Shown: piece after piece, positions 1 to 7,773 of the stretch
How the letters are laid out: every line of letters begins with the position of its first letter
Numbering within the stretch: the stretch's first letter is position 1
Source of the DNA: Ktedonobacter sp. 13_1_20CM_4_53_11
GTDB taxonomy: Bacteria > Chloroflexota > Ktedonobacteria > Ktedonobacterales > Ktedonobacteraceae
DNA: 8,602 nucleotides
NCBI GenBank assembly: GCA_001919995.1
Contig: MNIY01000155.1
Location: 1-8,602, forward strand
Direction: 5' to 3'
The notes under the pieces: generated by a model
What the model was told of the DNA's origin: nothing
The model's database searches: none
What the model saw: the letters and a program-made list of their open reading frames with translations, nothing else
Made by a program: the position numbers and the translations under genes

Positions 1-1
1 A

Positions 2-61
2 GGGGCTGATTATCCCTTTCAATCTCGTTTTGCTGATTTTCGATTAGCCCTGGCGCACTGA
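2..61 (+). CDS. possible 3' end of an upstream gene (partial, reading frame uncertain)
   Basis: Two + strand frames are open to the left edge. One (codons from position 2) ends in TGA at 59-61 and would give a 19-residue tail, GADYPFQSRFADFRLALAH. The other (from position 3) ends in TAG at 45-47 and would give the hydrophobic tail GLIIPFNLVLLIFD. Both are credible protein ends: the first looks like a soluble domain, the second like a last membrane helix. The fragment is too short to choose between them or to name a family. If either is real, the upstream gene is co-directional and ends 90 to 105 bases before the first glycosyltransferase. Confidence 0.3.
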   Translation, partial: GADYPFQSRFADFRLALAH

Positions 62-70
62 CCAGCTCGC

Positions 71-100
71 TCGACTACCAACCGAAGCGTATGATATACT
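71..100 (+). promoter_or_regulatory. candidate sigma-A type promoter with extended -10
   Basis: A -10 hexamer TATACT (95-100, five of six consensus bases) is preceded by TG one base upstream (TGaTATACT), the extended -10 motif. A partial -35 box, TCGACT (71-76, four of six), lies 18 bases upstream. Transcription would start near 107, leaving a leader of about 45 bases before the first gene at 153. A weaker overlapping alternative is TTGCAG (100-105) with AATACT (124-129). This is the only convincing promoter ahead of the four-gene cluster and probably drives all of it. Confidence 0.5.
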
Positions 101-152
101 TGCAGACGGTTTTACATGCAAAGAATACTAATAGCTGAGCTAGAGAGCGTGG

Positions 153-1928
153 ATGGAAATCAACATTGATACCACTGCTGAAGATTACCACCCTATAGAG
201 CATAAAAAGAATAAGACGCATGTACGTACCTACTCGAACAGAGGTTCTCTTCTCTTCATCGAGGGGATTATTTTACCTGGGCTGGTACTCGTTGCCCTTA
301 TTCCACGGATCATTCTTGCACATCAGCTTGACCTGGTTACGGATGAAATAATCTATATTATGGGAGGGAAAGGCTATTTTCCTCTTCTACTCCATCTTCG
401 TTTCAGGTCGAATCTATGGTTATTCAACTATGAACATCCCCCCGTTGTAAAACTACTGATCGGCCTTTCCATATTTCTCAATGCCCACCTTGGCAGGATG
501 TTGAGCGAACTCTTCGCTGCTCGTGTTCCTAGCATTCTCAGTGGTACAATTTTGATAGTAGCCATCTACTGGCTGGGGCGTGCACCTTTTGGTCGCCTGG
601 TTGCCCTACTTGCAGCACTCTGTCTCGCGCTCAGTCCCTGGCTGGTGTATTTCAGTGCGCTGGCTTATCTTGATATGACGATGACAGCACTGATCACCAT
701 AGCTTACCTTACACTTTGGCCTGCAATCCGGCAACCACGATTATACCTGCTTTCAGCGTTGCTGATGGGCCTGGGAATTGCCAGCAAATATACAGCGATC
801 CTCGCCTTACCCGGCATGATCTTTTTTACAGCGTACTATTTTATCGCGATCCGTCCCAGGTTGAATATCAAGCAGCGACCATCAGTCCCATGGAGATGGT
901 GGTTAACCGCTCTCTTGTTGATACCTGTAACTTTCTTCATCGCTGACCCAGCTATCTGGCAACAACCATACAGTCTCCTGCTGCAAAGTGTGCTCTTTGA
1001 GTGGCATCATTCAATAACAGGACACCTGACATTTATCGCAGGTCAATACGGAGAGCACGTTCCTCGCTGGGCTGTACTCTACATCATCTTTGCCAAGCTC
1101 AGTATCTTTGTCACCCTCCCCGCGGTATTTTTTCTCGTGTACTCAGTGATACAACTGGTGCGTTTCCACTTGAAGAGAGCGAAGCTATCGATCACAGAAG
1201 TAACCAGCATCGCCTATCTCTGTATCTGGCTCGTCTCACTTGTGAGTATGTTTAGCCTTCTGAACATAGTAGTTGGCACACATTATCACTTACCCCTGGC
1301 TCCTCCTGTTGCGTTAGCGGGTGCTTATGGCATAGTCGCGCTTGTACGATTTATCTCTAAGGCATTTCAGGTTAGCCACGTGAATACTGAAAGCCACATA
1401 GATGAAGAAACAGCAGCTGGAGGCCCCGAAACGAACGGTAGGCAGCGCATCAAATTTCGCTCTGTAGTTGTACCGGCAGTTCTCTTTGTGCTCTTTGCAG
1501 GGCCGCATCTCCTTGGCTTGTTGACCAACTATGCAGCGGAAGGGTATACCAGCGAAATTTTCAACGGTGAGAATTCAGTGTTGCAAGTAGCTTATCCAGG
1601 CTATCGAGAAGCAGCTTTGTGGCTGATAGCACATACTCGTTCGTCTGGAAGGGTAGGAATTGTCGCGCTGCCGGGTACCCTCAACCATGGGGATTACAAT
1701 TCATCCTGGTATAGTTACAATCGTGGTATTCAAGGGAGGCTTACATATAGCGAAGTGCAACCAACCAGCGCCGGTTTTCCGTTTGATTACCTGATGTGGC
1801 CAATGCACTTAATACAACGCGGATATACAATTCCAGCAGCATGGCGTTTACATGTCGTGCATGTGATTATGGGTGGAAATACTATTTACTGTTTTATCCT
1901 GGCAAAAACTCCTGCAACAACGACTTGA
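153..1928 (+). CDS. GT39/ArnT-like polyprenyl-phosphate-sugar-dependent glycosyltransferase (GT-C fold)
   Basis: This is a 591-residue polytopic membrane protein of the PMT_2/ArnT type. Such enzymes move a sugar from a polyprenyl-phosphate carrier to an acceptor on the outer face of the membrane. Seen in the sequence: a charged cytoplasmic N-terminus (1-32); a first helix (about 36-56); the acidic D64-E65 pair (LVTDEIIY) in the first outer loop, where GT-C enzymes keep the catalytic acid; the family motif NYEHPPVVK (92-100); AARVPSILSG (122-131); LDM around D174; THYHLPLAPP (376-385), matching the late Y-LP--PP motif; and a soluble C-terminal part from about 455. A hydrophilic insert sits at about 405-435. 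The ATG at 153 is the first start after an in-frame TAG at 141-143, with a weak GAGAG ribosome site at 143-147. Length fits the family (about 500-600). Donor and acceptor cannot be read from sequence. Confidence 0.87.
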   Translation: MEINIDTTAEDYHPIEHKKNKTHVRTYSNRGSLLFIEGIILPGLVLVALIPRIILAHQLDLVTDEIIYIMGGKGYFPLLLHLRFRSNLWLFNYEHPPVVKLLIGLSIFLNAHLGRMLSELFAARVPSILSGTILIVAIYWLGRAPFGRLVALLAALCLALSPWLVYFSALAYLDMTMTALITIAYLTLWPAIRQPRLYLLSALLMGLGIASKYTAILALPGMIFFTAYYFIAIRPRLNIKQRPSVPWRWWLTALLLIPVTFFIADPAIWQQPYSLLLQSVLFEWHHSITGHLTFIAGQYGEHVPRWAVLYIIFAKLSIFVTLPAVFFLVYSVIQLVRFHLKRAKLSITEVTSIAYLCIWLVSLVSMFSLLNIVVGTHYHLPLAPPVALAGAYGIVALVRFISKAFQVSHVNTESHIDEETAAGGPETNGRQRIKFRSVVVPAVLFVLFAGPHLLGLLTNYAAEGYTSEIFNGENSVLQVAYPGYREAALWLIAHTRSSGRVGIVALPGTLNHGDYNSSWYSYNRGIQGRLTYSEVQPTSAGFPFDYLMWPMHLIQRGYTIPAAWRLHVVHVIMGGNTIYCFILAKTPATTT

Positions 1929-1949
1929 TGGAGGCATCTTAATTAGATC

Positions 1950-3923
1950 ATGAGTACTGAATCTGCTGGCTCTTTTGTCGATGCTTCGGCGGTACCAATA
2001 CAACAAAAAAATCCAAAACGTGAACGGAGAGTACCCCTTGAAAAGGGGGCACCTGCTAAACTGGATCAGAGATGGGACTGGCACGATGTGCTCTACCTAC
2101 TTATTTTAGTGGGATTGGTCGTGGCTATGGCTATCCGCTATACGCCTAATTTCACAGGTGAAGTTGCCGGGGAATGGTGGGATCCACTGCTGAATATATG
2201 GACAATGTCCTGGGATACAACGACATTACTACATGCACCCACACATTTGTGGCAAGCACAATTGCTCTACCCCAATAACCTTTCATTAACTTTTTCTGAA
2301 AATCTACTGGGTGAGACGCTTCTTTATGCGCCTTTCTATCTTGCTACTCATAACCCTGTGCTCGCCTATAACATCACATTCTATCTAACTTTTGTGCTGT
2401 GCGGCATCAATATGTATATAATGGCGCGCCACTACATTGGCAAGCCATTTGCATCATTCGTGGCAGCGTTGATATACGCGTTTGCGCCCTATCGAATAGG
2501 GCAGATCGATCATATCCATATCGTCGCCGGGGAATGGATGCCTCTAGCATTTCTATACCTTGATCTCGCACTTGAACGAGGACGCTGGCGTCACTGGATT
2601 CTCTTTGCCCTGTTTTACCTCCTTCAATTATTGAGCAGTGTGTATTATGGTATCTTTCTTAGCTACGCTTTACTTACATTTGTTCTTTTCCGTTATGCTA
2701 AACCATTTGTGACACAATTGCGTTCGACTGATAAACGCTCGTATCTCAAATATCTCTTTTTTCGTGGAGTGAGACCTGCTCTTGTTTTTGCTATCATGTT
2801 CGTCTTTCTTGGAATTCTCATGGCACCATATCTTGCATCCCTACATAGTGGTTTCTCACGTTCACTAGACCAGACTGCGGGTTACTCGGCTTTTGTGCGT
2901 GATTTTGGCTTCGCAGATCCTTTTAACTGGTTATATGGCATCAGCTATTACAACGGGGTTTTACTTCCATATGACAGTGAGCACTACTTATTCCTGGGAT
3001 TGACAACTCTGGCACTAGGGATACTCGGCGTAATACTTGTCCTGCGATTTAAGCTCATCATGTTGCGTCCTTATATGTGGACTGGACTGATCGTATTACT
3101 CTTTGCCTTTGGACCATTTCTGCAATACTCTACACCTAGCGGGGCACCGTTTGTTGCTGCCGCCTCGAGGTTCCTTGGGCTAGTGGCTTTACCGCCCAAT
3201 CCACCTCATATCCCAATGCCGTGGCTGCTCGCCTACTTTATACTACCAGGTTTCTCAGGTCTGCGCGTCCCTGCCCGGCTGGTCGGAGTATTATTGATTA
3301 TCCTCGCGCTTATGGCAGCCCAAGCGGTAGCCTGGCTGCAGACCATCAGTAGCGGAAATGCCACGGAACGAAGAGACGAGCCCCCAAATCTCTTCAACAA
3401 ACATTTCCTTCATTCTACTACATTCTCTTTCTTGAGAGGCATTGTGATCCGGTGTCTCCTGATTGCGATTCCCCTCACTCTGCTACTGGAAGCGGCTCCA
3501 GCTTATTTGCCAGTTACCATGATACCAACGGGGAACGCGATTCCTGCCGTCTATCAATGGCTTGCAGTGCATGGAGATCAGCAACCTATTGTTGAGTTAC
3601 CCATGGCCTCGGTCGATAGAAATTTTGAAACAAAGCAGGAAGCGTGGTATGACTACTATGCAACCTACCACTCCCATCCCATCGCGAATGGATGGAGTGG
3701 CTACCGACCACCCTTAACTGCCAATATGGCATTTACGCTTTTGAACTTTCCATCAGAAGCTAGCTTGACTCTCTTGAAAAAATATCATATCTATTATGTC
3801 GTGCTTCATCTTCAATTCTATAACACGACTATAGCACATACCCTCGTGGCACAAATGGAGTCAAACCCTGACTTACGTCGTGTTGCGGAGTTCGGCTATG
3901 ATTCAGTTTGGCAGGTGATATAA
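1950..3923 (+). CDS. GT-C-like polytopic membrane protein, function unknown (candidate glycosyltransferase)
   Basis: This 657-residue protein has a basic, hydrophilic N-terminus (1-45), about ten or more hydrophobic helices (46-515), and a final non-membrane part of about 140 residues. It matches no named family I can assign with certainty. Its layout resembles the GT-C/YfhO-like proteins: an acidic first outer loop with WWDPLLNIWTMSW (76-88), SENLLGETLLYAP (116-128), an early loop ending GFSGLRVPARL (434-444), then a C-terminal segment with VYQWLAVHGDQQPIVELPM (534-552) and IANGWSGYRPP (578-588). D78 is the best candidate for the catalytic acid by position. The ATG at 1950 is the first start after an in-frame TAG (1944-1946). 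GGAGG at 1930-1934 lies 15 bases upstream, a long spacing. Its place between clear GT-C genes, with gaps of 21 and 3 bases, supports a role in the same glycan pathway. The enzymatic role is inferred. Confidence 0.75.
   Translation: MSTESAGSFVDASAVPIQQKNPKRERRVPLEKGAPAKLDQRWDWHDVLYLLILVGLVVAMAIRYTPNFTGEVAGEWWDPLLNIWTMSWDTTTLLHAPTHLWQAQLLYPNNLSLTFSENLLGETLLYAPFYLATHNPVLAYNITFYLTFVLCGINMYIMARHYIGKPFASFVAALIYAFAPYRIGQIDHIHIVAGEWMPLAFLYLDLALERGRWRHWILFALFYLLQLLSSVYYGIFLSYALLTFVLFRYAKPFVTQLRSTDKRSYLKYLFFRGVRPALVFAIMFVFLGILMAPYLASLHSGFSRSLDQTAGYSAFVRDFGFADPFNWLYGISYYNGVLLPYDSEHYLFLGLTTLALGILGVILVLRFKLIMLRPYMWTGLIVLLFAFGPFLQYSTPSGAPFVAAASRFLGLVALPPNPPHIPMPWLLAYFILPGFSGLRVPARLVGVLLIILALMAAQAVAWLQTISSGNATERRDEPPNLFNKHFLHSTTFSFLRGIVIRCLLIAIPLTLLLEAAPAYLPVTMIPTGNAIPAVYQWLAVHGDQQPIVELPMASVDRNFETKQEAWYDYYATYHSHPIANGWSGYRPPLTANMAFTLLNFPSEASLTLLKKYHIYYVVLHLQFYNTTIAHTLVAQMESNPDLRRVAEFGYDSVWQVI
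3913..3919 (+). promoter_or_regulatory. strong ribosome binding site inside the end of the preceding gene
   Basis: AGGTGAT is a seven-base match to the anti-Shine-Dalgarno complement. It lies seven bases before the ATG at 3927 and just inside the last codons of the upstream gene, whose TAA is at 3921-3923. This fixes the start of the PIG-V-like gene and suggests translational coupling of the pair. Confidence 0.7.
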
Positions 3924-3926
3924 GCT

Positions 3927-5069
3927 ATGAAACGTGCTCCTGTTCGAGACATTATCTGGTTATTCGTCGCTACGCGGCTGATATTGGTGATGGTGACTTA
4001 TGTTGGCTATATCCTGCTTACAGCACCTAAATATTCGAGTAACCCGGTTGATATCGTAGGAATATTAGCATCCTGGAATCACTGGGATGCGGCAAACTAT
4101 GTGCGAATCGCTCAATTTGGCTATCAAACACCGTATGATGTCGCGTTCTTTCCCCTGTTCCCCCTGCTTATTACGGCATTCGCACATATATTAGGCAGTT
4201 GGAGCTATCTGCTCGTTGGCACTACTATCAGTAATGCAGCATTGCTCGGAGCGCTTTTCGTGATCTACCAGCTTGCCGTGGAGGCAGGAGGAGAGCAGGT
4301 CGCGCAACGCACATTGCTCTATCTCTGTATATTTCCGACCGCCTTCTACTTTTTCGCACCTTATAATGAGTCGTTGTTTCTTTTACTGACAGCAAGTACA
4401 TTTCTCGCTATGCGACAGCAACGCTGGTGGCTAGCAGGTCTGCTCGGTTTGCTGGCTGCATTGACGCGGTCAGCGGGCATCCTACTGGTCGTCCCATATA
4501 TGGTCGAGCTCTGGACGACGCGTGAAAGCATCACTGCCTCCCGGCAGAATATGCTGTTCAGAGTCTTACCAATTTTGCTCATACCACTGGGAACAGCTCT
4601 TTATGCCATCTATTGCTGGCATATTTCGGGTAATCCACTTGATTTTATCGCGGTACAAAGTCATTGGGGGCGCCATACAACGTGGCCCTGGCAAGGAATC
4701 TGGCAGTCACTCACCGAAATATTCTGGTACCAACCTTTTGGTTCGTTTAATGAAGTACACAATCTCCTTGATTTGAGCGCAACGCTGGCCTTTATCGCCC
4801 TGGCAATAGTGGGGAAAAACAAGTTACGAGCAAGTTATAGTTTCTGGATGGGTTTAGCACTCCTCTATATGATACTCAGCCCAGCTACTGTAGCGCTCGA
4901 CCCGCTTGAGTCAAATCAGCGTTTCGTGCTGGAGATGTTTCCTGCTTTTATTACATTATCAATGCTTGGTATCAAGCATCCGCGCCTACATCAGGCAATT
5001 ATGCTGGCATTTCCCAGCTTACTCGCCACGCTGAGCATCCTTTTTATCATGAATCGCTGGATGGTTTAG
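3927..5069 (+). CDS. PIG-V/Gpi18-like mannosyltransferase (GT-C membrane protein)
   Basis: This 380-residue membrane protein belongs to the bacterial relatives of eukaryotic PIG-V/Gpi18, which add mannose from dolichyl-phosphate-mannose to a lipid-linked glycan. Seen in the sequence: WDAANYVRIAQFGY (53-66), the first-loop motif with the candidate catalytic D54; FFPLFPLL (74-81); FPTAFYFFAPYNESLF (136-151); TRSAG (180-184); and the late ESNQRFVLEMFPAF (328-341). About nine to ten helices are predicted by eye. The length is typical for bacterial members (350-450). The start is supported by the AGGTGAT site seven bases upstream. The gene begins one codon after the upstream stop and in the same frame. 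Mannose as the sugar is taken from the family and is not proved here; the bacterial acceptors are largely unknown. I expect it to use the same polyprenyl-phosphate donor pool as its neighbours. Confidence 0.85.
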   Translation: MKRAPVRDIIWLFVATRLILVMVTYVGYILLTAPKYSSNPVDIVGILASWNHWDAANYVRIAQFGYQTPYDVAFFPLFPLLITAFAHILGSWSYLLVGTTISNAALLGALFVIYQLAVEAGGEQVAQRTLLYLCIFPTAFYFFAPYNESLFLLLTASTFLAMRQQRWWLAGLLGLLAALTRSAGILLVVPYMVELWTTRESITASRQNMLFRVLPILLIPLGTALYAIYCWHISGNPLDFIAVQSHWGRHTTWPWQGIWQSLTEIFWYQPFGSFNEVHNLLDLSATLAFIALAIVGKNKLRASYSFWMGLALLYMILSPATVALDPLESNQRFVLEMFPAFITLSMLGIKHPRLHQAIMLAFPSLLATLSILFIMNRWMV

Positions 5070-5072
5070 GAG
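5068..5072 (+). promoter_or_regulatory. ribosome binding site that decides the start of the MptB-like gene
   Basis: AGGAG overlaps the TAG stop of the upstream gene (5067-5069). It is nine bases before the ATG at 5082 but only three before an in-frame GTG at 5076. The spacing favours ATG 5082 as the true start. Confidence 0.6.
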
Positions 5073-5081
5073 AAGGTGCTG

Positions 5082-6809
5082 ATGGGTAAAAAAATGGAAG
5101 AAACAGCGCGATTACCAGATCGGCCTCTTGAGCCGGTAGCCACCAGGCAGCAAGTAGCGCCTGCACGGGCCAGGGCTTTGATAGGTGGGGCGATTGCATA
5201 TTTGCTCTGTATCTTCGTCAGTATCACTCCGCTACTACACCTGGCTGGTAAGTCATTCCTGTTATCAATACCGACTAACCCGTTGCTCCTGCTATGGGGA
5301 GCGTGGCTGCCATATGATCTACATGTGCAACCAATGCACCGCGCTTCGATGATCATTACGAACGATATCGAATTCTCACTGCTCCTGGTATTAGAGTTTG
5401 GTATCTATACTTTCTGTGCCTTCTTTGTCTACCGGCTAGCGGAACAAGGTGATTATAAACGCATCATAGGAGTGATCATTTTCGGAGCAATAGTGTTTGG
5501 GTTCATCCATGTACTCACCCCAGCGATGCTTTCACGTGATATATTTGTTTATGCAGGCTATGGCCATACGATTGTAGCCCATCATGCCAATCCGTATTTT
5601 GTACCGCTATCTGCCTACCCCAAGGATCCTCTGACACCTTATGATGATTGGAATTTTGCGACTTCCGCCTATGGACCTGTCTGGTTGGCAGTCTGTTCGC
5701 TGTGGGCATTGCTATCGGGTAGTTTTCCATTAGGGTATATCTTCGCGTTTCGCTTATTTGGCATGGCTGCGCACCTGACCAATATATGGCTCGTGGCTGC
5801 TATCCTGAAGAAGATGGGGCATTCACCGCGTACCGTAACTCTTGGAATGCTGCTTTATGCCTGGAATCCGCTGGTATTACTGGAAAGCTGCCAGGGCGCG
5901 CATAATGACACATTTATGGTCACTTTGTTGTTGCTGGGTTTTCTGTTGACCCTACGTGCAGAGCACCGAGGTTTCGCTCGGCCGGCTCATTACTTGCCGC
6001 CGATCATCGTCTTTACACTCGCCGTACTGGTAAAATTCACCGCGGCACCGCTTATATTTTTTTTCCTGGTGCTCATGATTCGCCGCGCCTACTCTTCAAA
6101 TCTGCTAGATATTCAAGATAACCAGTCGACAGTGTCTCGACCCTGGAGGCGCATCTTCTCCAAGGTGCTTCTAGCGGCAATCACCAGTGGTTTAGTTGCA
6201 TGGATCTTCTACGCACCTTTCTGGATCCGGCACAGTATACACTCCATCATCAGTAGTTTTTCTTCGCCGCCATCGGCATACTTTTCAGAAAATTCTCTCC
6301 TGAGGGTAATGCATGATTGGGTTAAATTACATGGGTTACCTGCTCGTACATCCTGGAGCTATTTGCCAATCGCTGTTTTGAGCAATCATGCTACCTGGAA
6401 TGTGATCAATCTCGTCGCGCTACTCTGCGCATTATGTATTGGAGCGGTCTGTTTATGGCGCATGCCCACCACGCGCATGATGATACTCGCATCTCTCGCC
6501 ACGCTGGGATTACTCCTTGTAGTAACACCATGGTTCTTTTCGTGGTATGTTACCTGGCTTGTGGGCCTGGCAGCCATTAGTCTCCCCACAACCCGTGATC
6601 GCTTCGGGCGAGCACTGGTGGCTTTTGCATTGACTTTCTCCGCCACTGCATTTGACACATATTTTGTAGCTATAGGAGGTTGGGGCGGGTTCAACTGGAT
6701 AATGATGATTGGTCTACCCTTAGTAGTATTTATCTTTTTCCTCAATTTCAAAAAAGGACCTGATTTGCATTCTCTAGAGACAACCTATACAACTACACAA
6801 AATTACTGA
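5082..6809 (+). CDS. MptA/MptB-like polyprenyl-phosphomannose-dependent mannosyltransferase (GT-C)
   Basis: This 575-residue membrane protein resembles actinobacterial MptA/MptB, the alpha-1,6-mannosyltransferases that build the lipomannan backbone from polyprenyl-phosphate-mannose. Numbering from ATG 5082: hydrophilic N-terminus (1-32); first helix (about 33-53); a family block SRDIFVYAGYG (151-161) continuing to NPY (170-172), with D153 the likely catalytic acid; SAYGPVWL (195-202); NPLVLLESCQGAHNDTFMV (262-280); VKFTAAPL (317-324); VTPWFFSWYVTW (481-492); and a short polar tail after 557. I count twelve or more helices. Length is close to MptB (about 500-570). An in-frame GTG two codons earlier (5076) is a less likely start because it lies only three bases from AGGAG. 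Donor sugar and linkage are inferred from the family; other polyprenyl-phosphate sugars are possible. It closes the four-gene run. Confidence 0.83.
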   Translation: MGKKMEETARLPDRPLEPVATRQQVAPARARALIGGAIAYLLCIFVSITPLLHLAGKSFLLSIPTNPLLLLWGAWLPYDLHVQPMHRASMIITNDIEFSLLLVLEFGIYTFCAFFVYRLAEQGDYKRIIGVIIFGAIVFGFIHVLTPAMLSRDIFVYAGYGHTIVAHHANPYFVPLSAYPKDPLTPYDDWNFATSAYGPVWLAVCSLWALLSGSFPLGYIFAFRLFGMAAHLTNIWLVAAILKKMGHSPRTVTLGMLLYAWNPLVLLESCQGAHNDTFMVTLLLLGFLLTLRAEHRGFARPAHYLPPIIVFTLAVLVKFTAAPLIFFFLVLMIRRAYSSNLLDIQDNQSTVSRPWRRIFSKVLLAAITSGLVAWIFYAPFWIRHSIHSIISSFSSPPSAYFSENSLLRVMHDWVKLHGLPARTSWSYLPIAVLSNHATWNVINLVALLCALCIGAVCLWRMPTTRMMILASLATLGLLLVVTPWFFSWYVTWLVGLAAISLPTTRDRFGRALVAFALTFSATAFDTYFVAIGGWGGFNWIMMIGLPLVVFIFFLNFKKGPDLHSLETTYTTTQNY

Positions 6810-6837
6810 TTTACCTCACAACAAATATCTGATTTAC
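6806..6837 (+). repeat. short direct repeat CTGATTTAC, two copies
   Basis: CTGATTTAC occurs at 6806-6814, overlapping the stop of the MptB-like gene, and again at 6829-6837. The copies are 23 bases apart, about two helical turns, in the 64-base gap before dedA. This could be an operator for a dimeric regulator or a chance duplication; no partner is visible. I see no hairpin with a T-run and no good -35/-10 pair in this gap, so dedA may be co-transcribed with the glycosyltransferases. Confidence 0.25.
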
Positions 6838-6873
6838 TTTTAACGAGAGGTTTTTTCATAAAGAAGGAAAGCT

Positions 6874-7773
6874 ATGCGCTGGTTACCCATTTTAAGAATT
6901 CGCATGCTCAAATGGCATACCGATCCATTGGCAGCACTTATCTCCTTGCAGGTCTTGCAAGATGCGCTACGTTCGTGGGGATATCTCGCTGTCATGGTCT
7001 TTATCATGATCGAGAGTGCAGGTATTCCCTTCCCCGGCGAAACAATGCTCCTGCTGGCGTCGTTTTCGGCAGCCACTATTGTACCTCAATTACATATTGG
7101 ACTGATTATCGCTTTTGCGGCGCTGGGCGCAATTATTGGAGACAATATAGGCTACTATATCGGACGAACAGGAGGTCGCGCTTTGGTCGAACGATATGGA
7201 CGCTATGTTTTTTTGAAACCGCAGCATCTCAGGCGCGCTGAACAGTTCTTTGAGAAACATGGTAATAAGACCGTTTTCTTTGGTCGTTTTATAGCTGTGC
7301 TGCGTACATGGGCTGCATTCCTGGCTGGAGTTAACAACATGCGCTGGCTCACATTCTTATTCTATAATGCGGTAGGAGGTATTCTGTGGGCAACCATCTT
7401 CGGCACACTTGGCTTCTTAGCAGGGCGCGTCTTTCATGATAATTTCGCCCAGGTAGAACAAATTGCCAGGAATATAAGCTGGATAAGTGCAGCTGTGATT
7501 GTGGCGGTAGTTGCAGGAGCATACTTGCTTATTCGATTTCGCCGCGCGCGCGGTTCTGATGCTGCGAGTTCCTCAGAGAATGGCAAGGTCGAACAACCAG
7601 CAGGGCATGTTCTTCCTAAAGACGAAACTCCTCAGAGTACTGTTGCTGACTCTTCAAATTGCAAGCCTCAAACAGAGATCACGCCAATCAATGTGGATGC
7701 ACCGAGCGTACACCCAGTTGAAGATATATGTGAAGAAGAGGTAGTGGCTCAACCTCAGGCAAAAGATGAGTGA
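6874..7773 (+). CDS. DedA-family membrane protein with long hydrophilic C-terminal tail
   Basis: This 299-residue protein belongs to the DedA (SNARE-associated/VTT) family of small membrane transporters. Some members return undecaprenyl phosphate from the outer to the inner membrane face, and others affect lipid balance and membrane potential. Seen in the sequence: ESAGIPFPGET (47-57) with acidic E47 and E56; GDNIGYYIGRTGGR (89-102) with D90; and FFGRFIAVLRTWAAFLAG (135-152) with the paired arginines R138 and R144, then NAVGGILWA (165-173). These match the acidic and arginine residues known to matter in DedA proteins. The last helix ends near 221. The remaining 78 residues are polar, rich in E, Q, P and S, probably cytoplasmic and disordered. 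Most DedA proteins are about 200-220 residues, so this tail is an addition. ATG 6874 is the first start after an in-frame TAA (6859-6861), with AAGGAA at 6864-6869. The gene ends in three consecutive in-frame stops. Confidence 0.9.
   Translation: MRWLPILRIRMLKWHTDPLAALISLQVLQDALRSWGYLAVMVFIMIESAGIPFPGETMLLLASFSAATIVPQLHIGLIIAFAALGAIIGDNIGYYIGRTGGRALVERYGRYVFLKPQHLRRAEQFFEKHGNKTVFFGRFIAVLRTWAAFLAGVNNMRWLTFLFYNAVGGILWATIFGTLGFLAGRVFHDNFAQVEQIARNISWISAAVIVAVVAGAYLLIRFRRARGSDAASSSENGKVEQPAGHVLPKDETPQSTVADSSNCKPQTEITPINVDAPSVHPVEDICEEEVVAQPQAKDE

Noticed and set aside
1..51. Stem GGGGCTGATT (2-11) with GATTAGCCCT (42-51) as a possible terminator
   Set aside because: The loop is 30 bases, the stem has G-T pairs, and no T-run follows; it also overlaps the possible end of an upstream gene.
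1..58. Minus-strand frame open to the left edge
   Set aside because: Followed upstream it reaches an in-frame TAG before any usable start codon, so no gene can begin there.
716..946. Overlapping + strand frame inside the GT39-like gene
   Set aside because: Shadow frame: no ribosome site and no family features, while the host frame carries conserved motifs throughout.
5076..5081. GTG at 5076 as start of the MptB-like gene
   Set aside because: It lies only three bases from AGGAG, while ATG 5082 has normal nine-base spacing.
6386..6751. A 121-codon minus-strand frame antisense to the MptB-like gene
   Set aside because: It lies wholly inside a gene with clear family motifs on the other strand; its composition is that of an antisense shadow.
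6838..6856. AACGAGAGGTTTTTT before dedA as an intrinsic terminator
   Set aside because: There is a T-run, but only a three-base-pair stem can form ahead of it.
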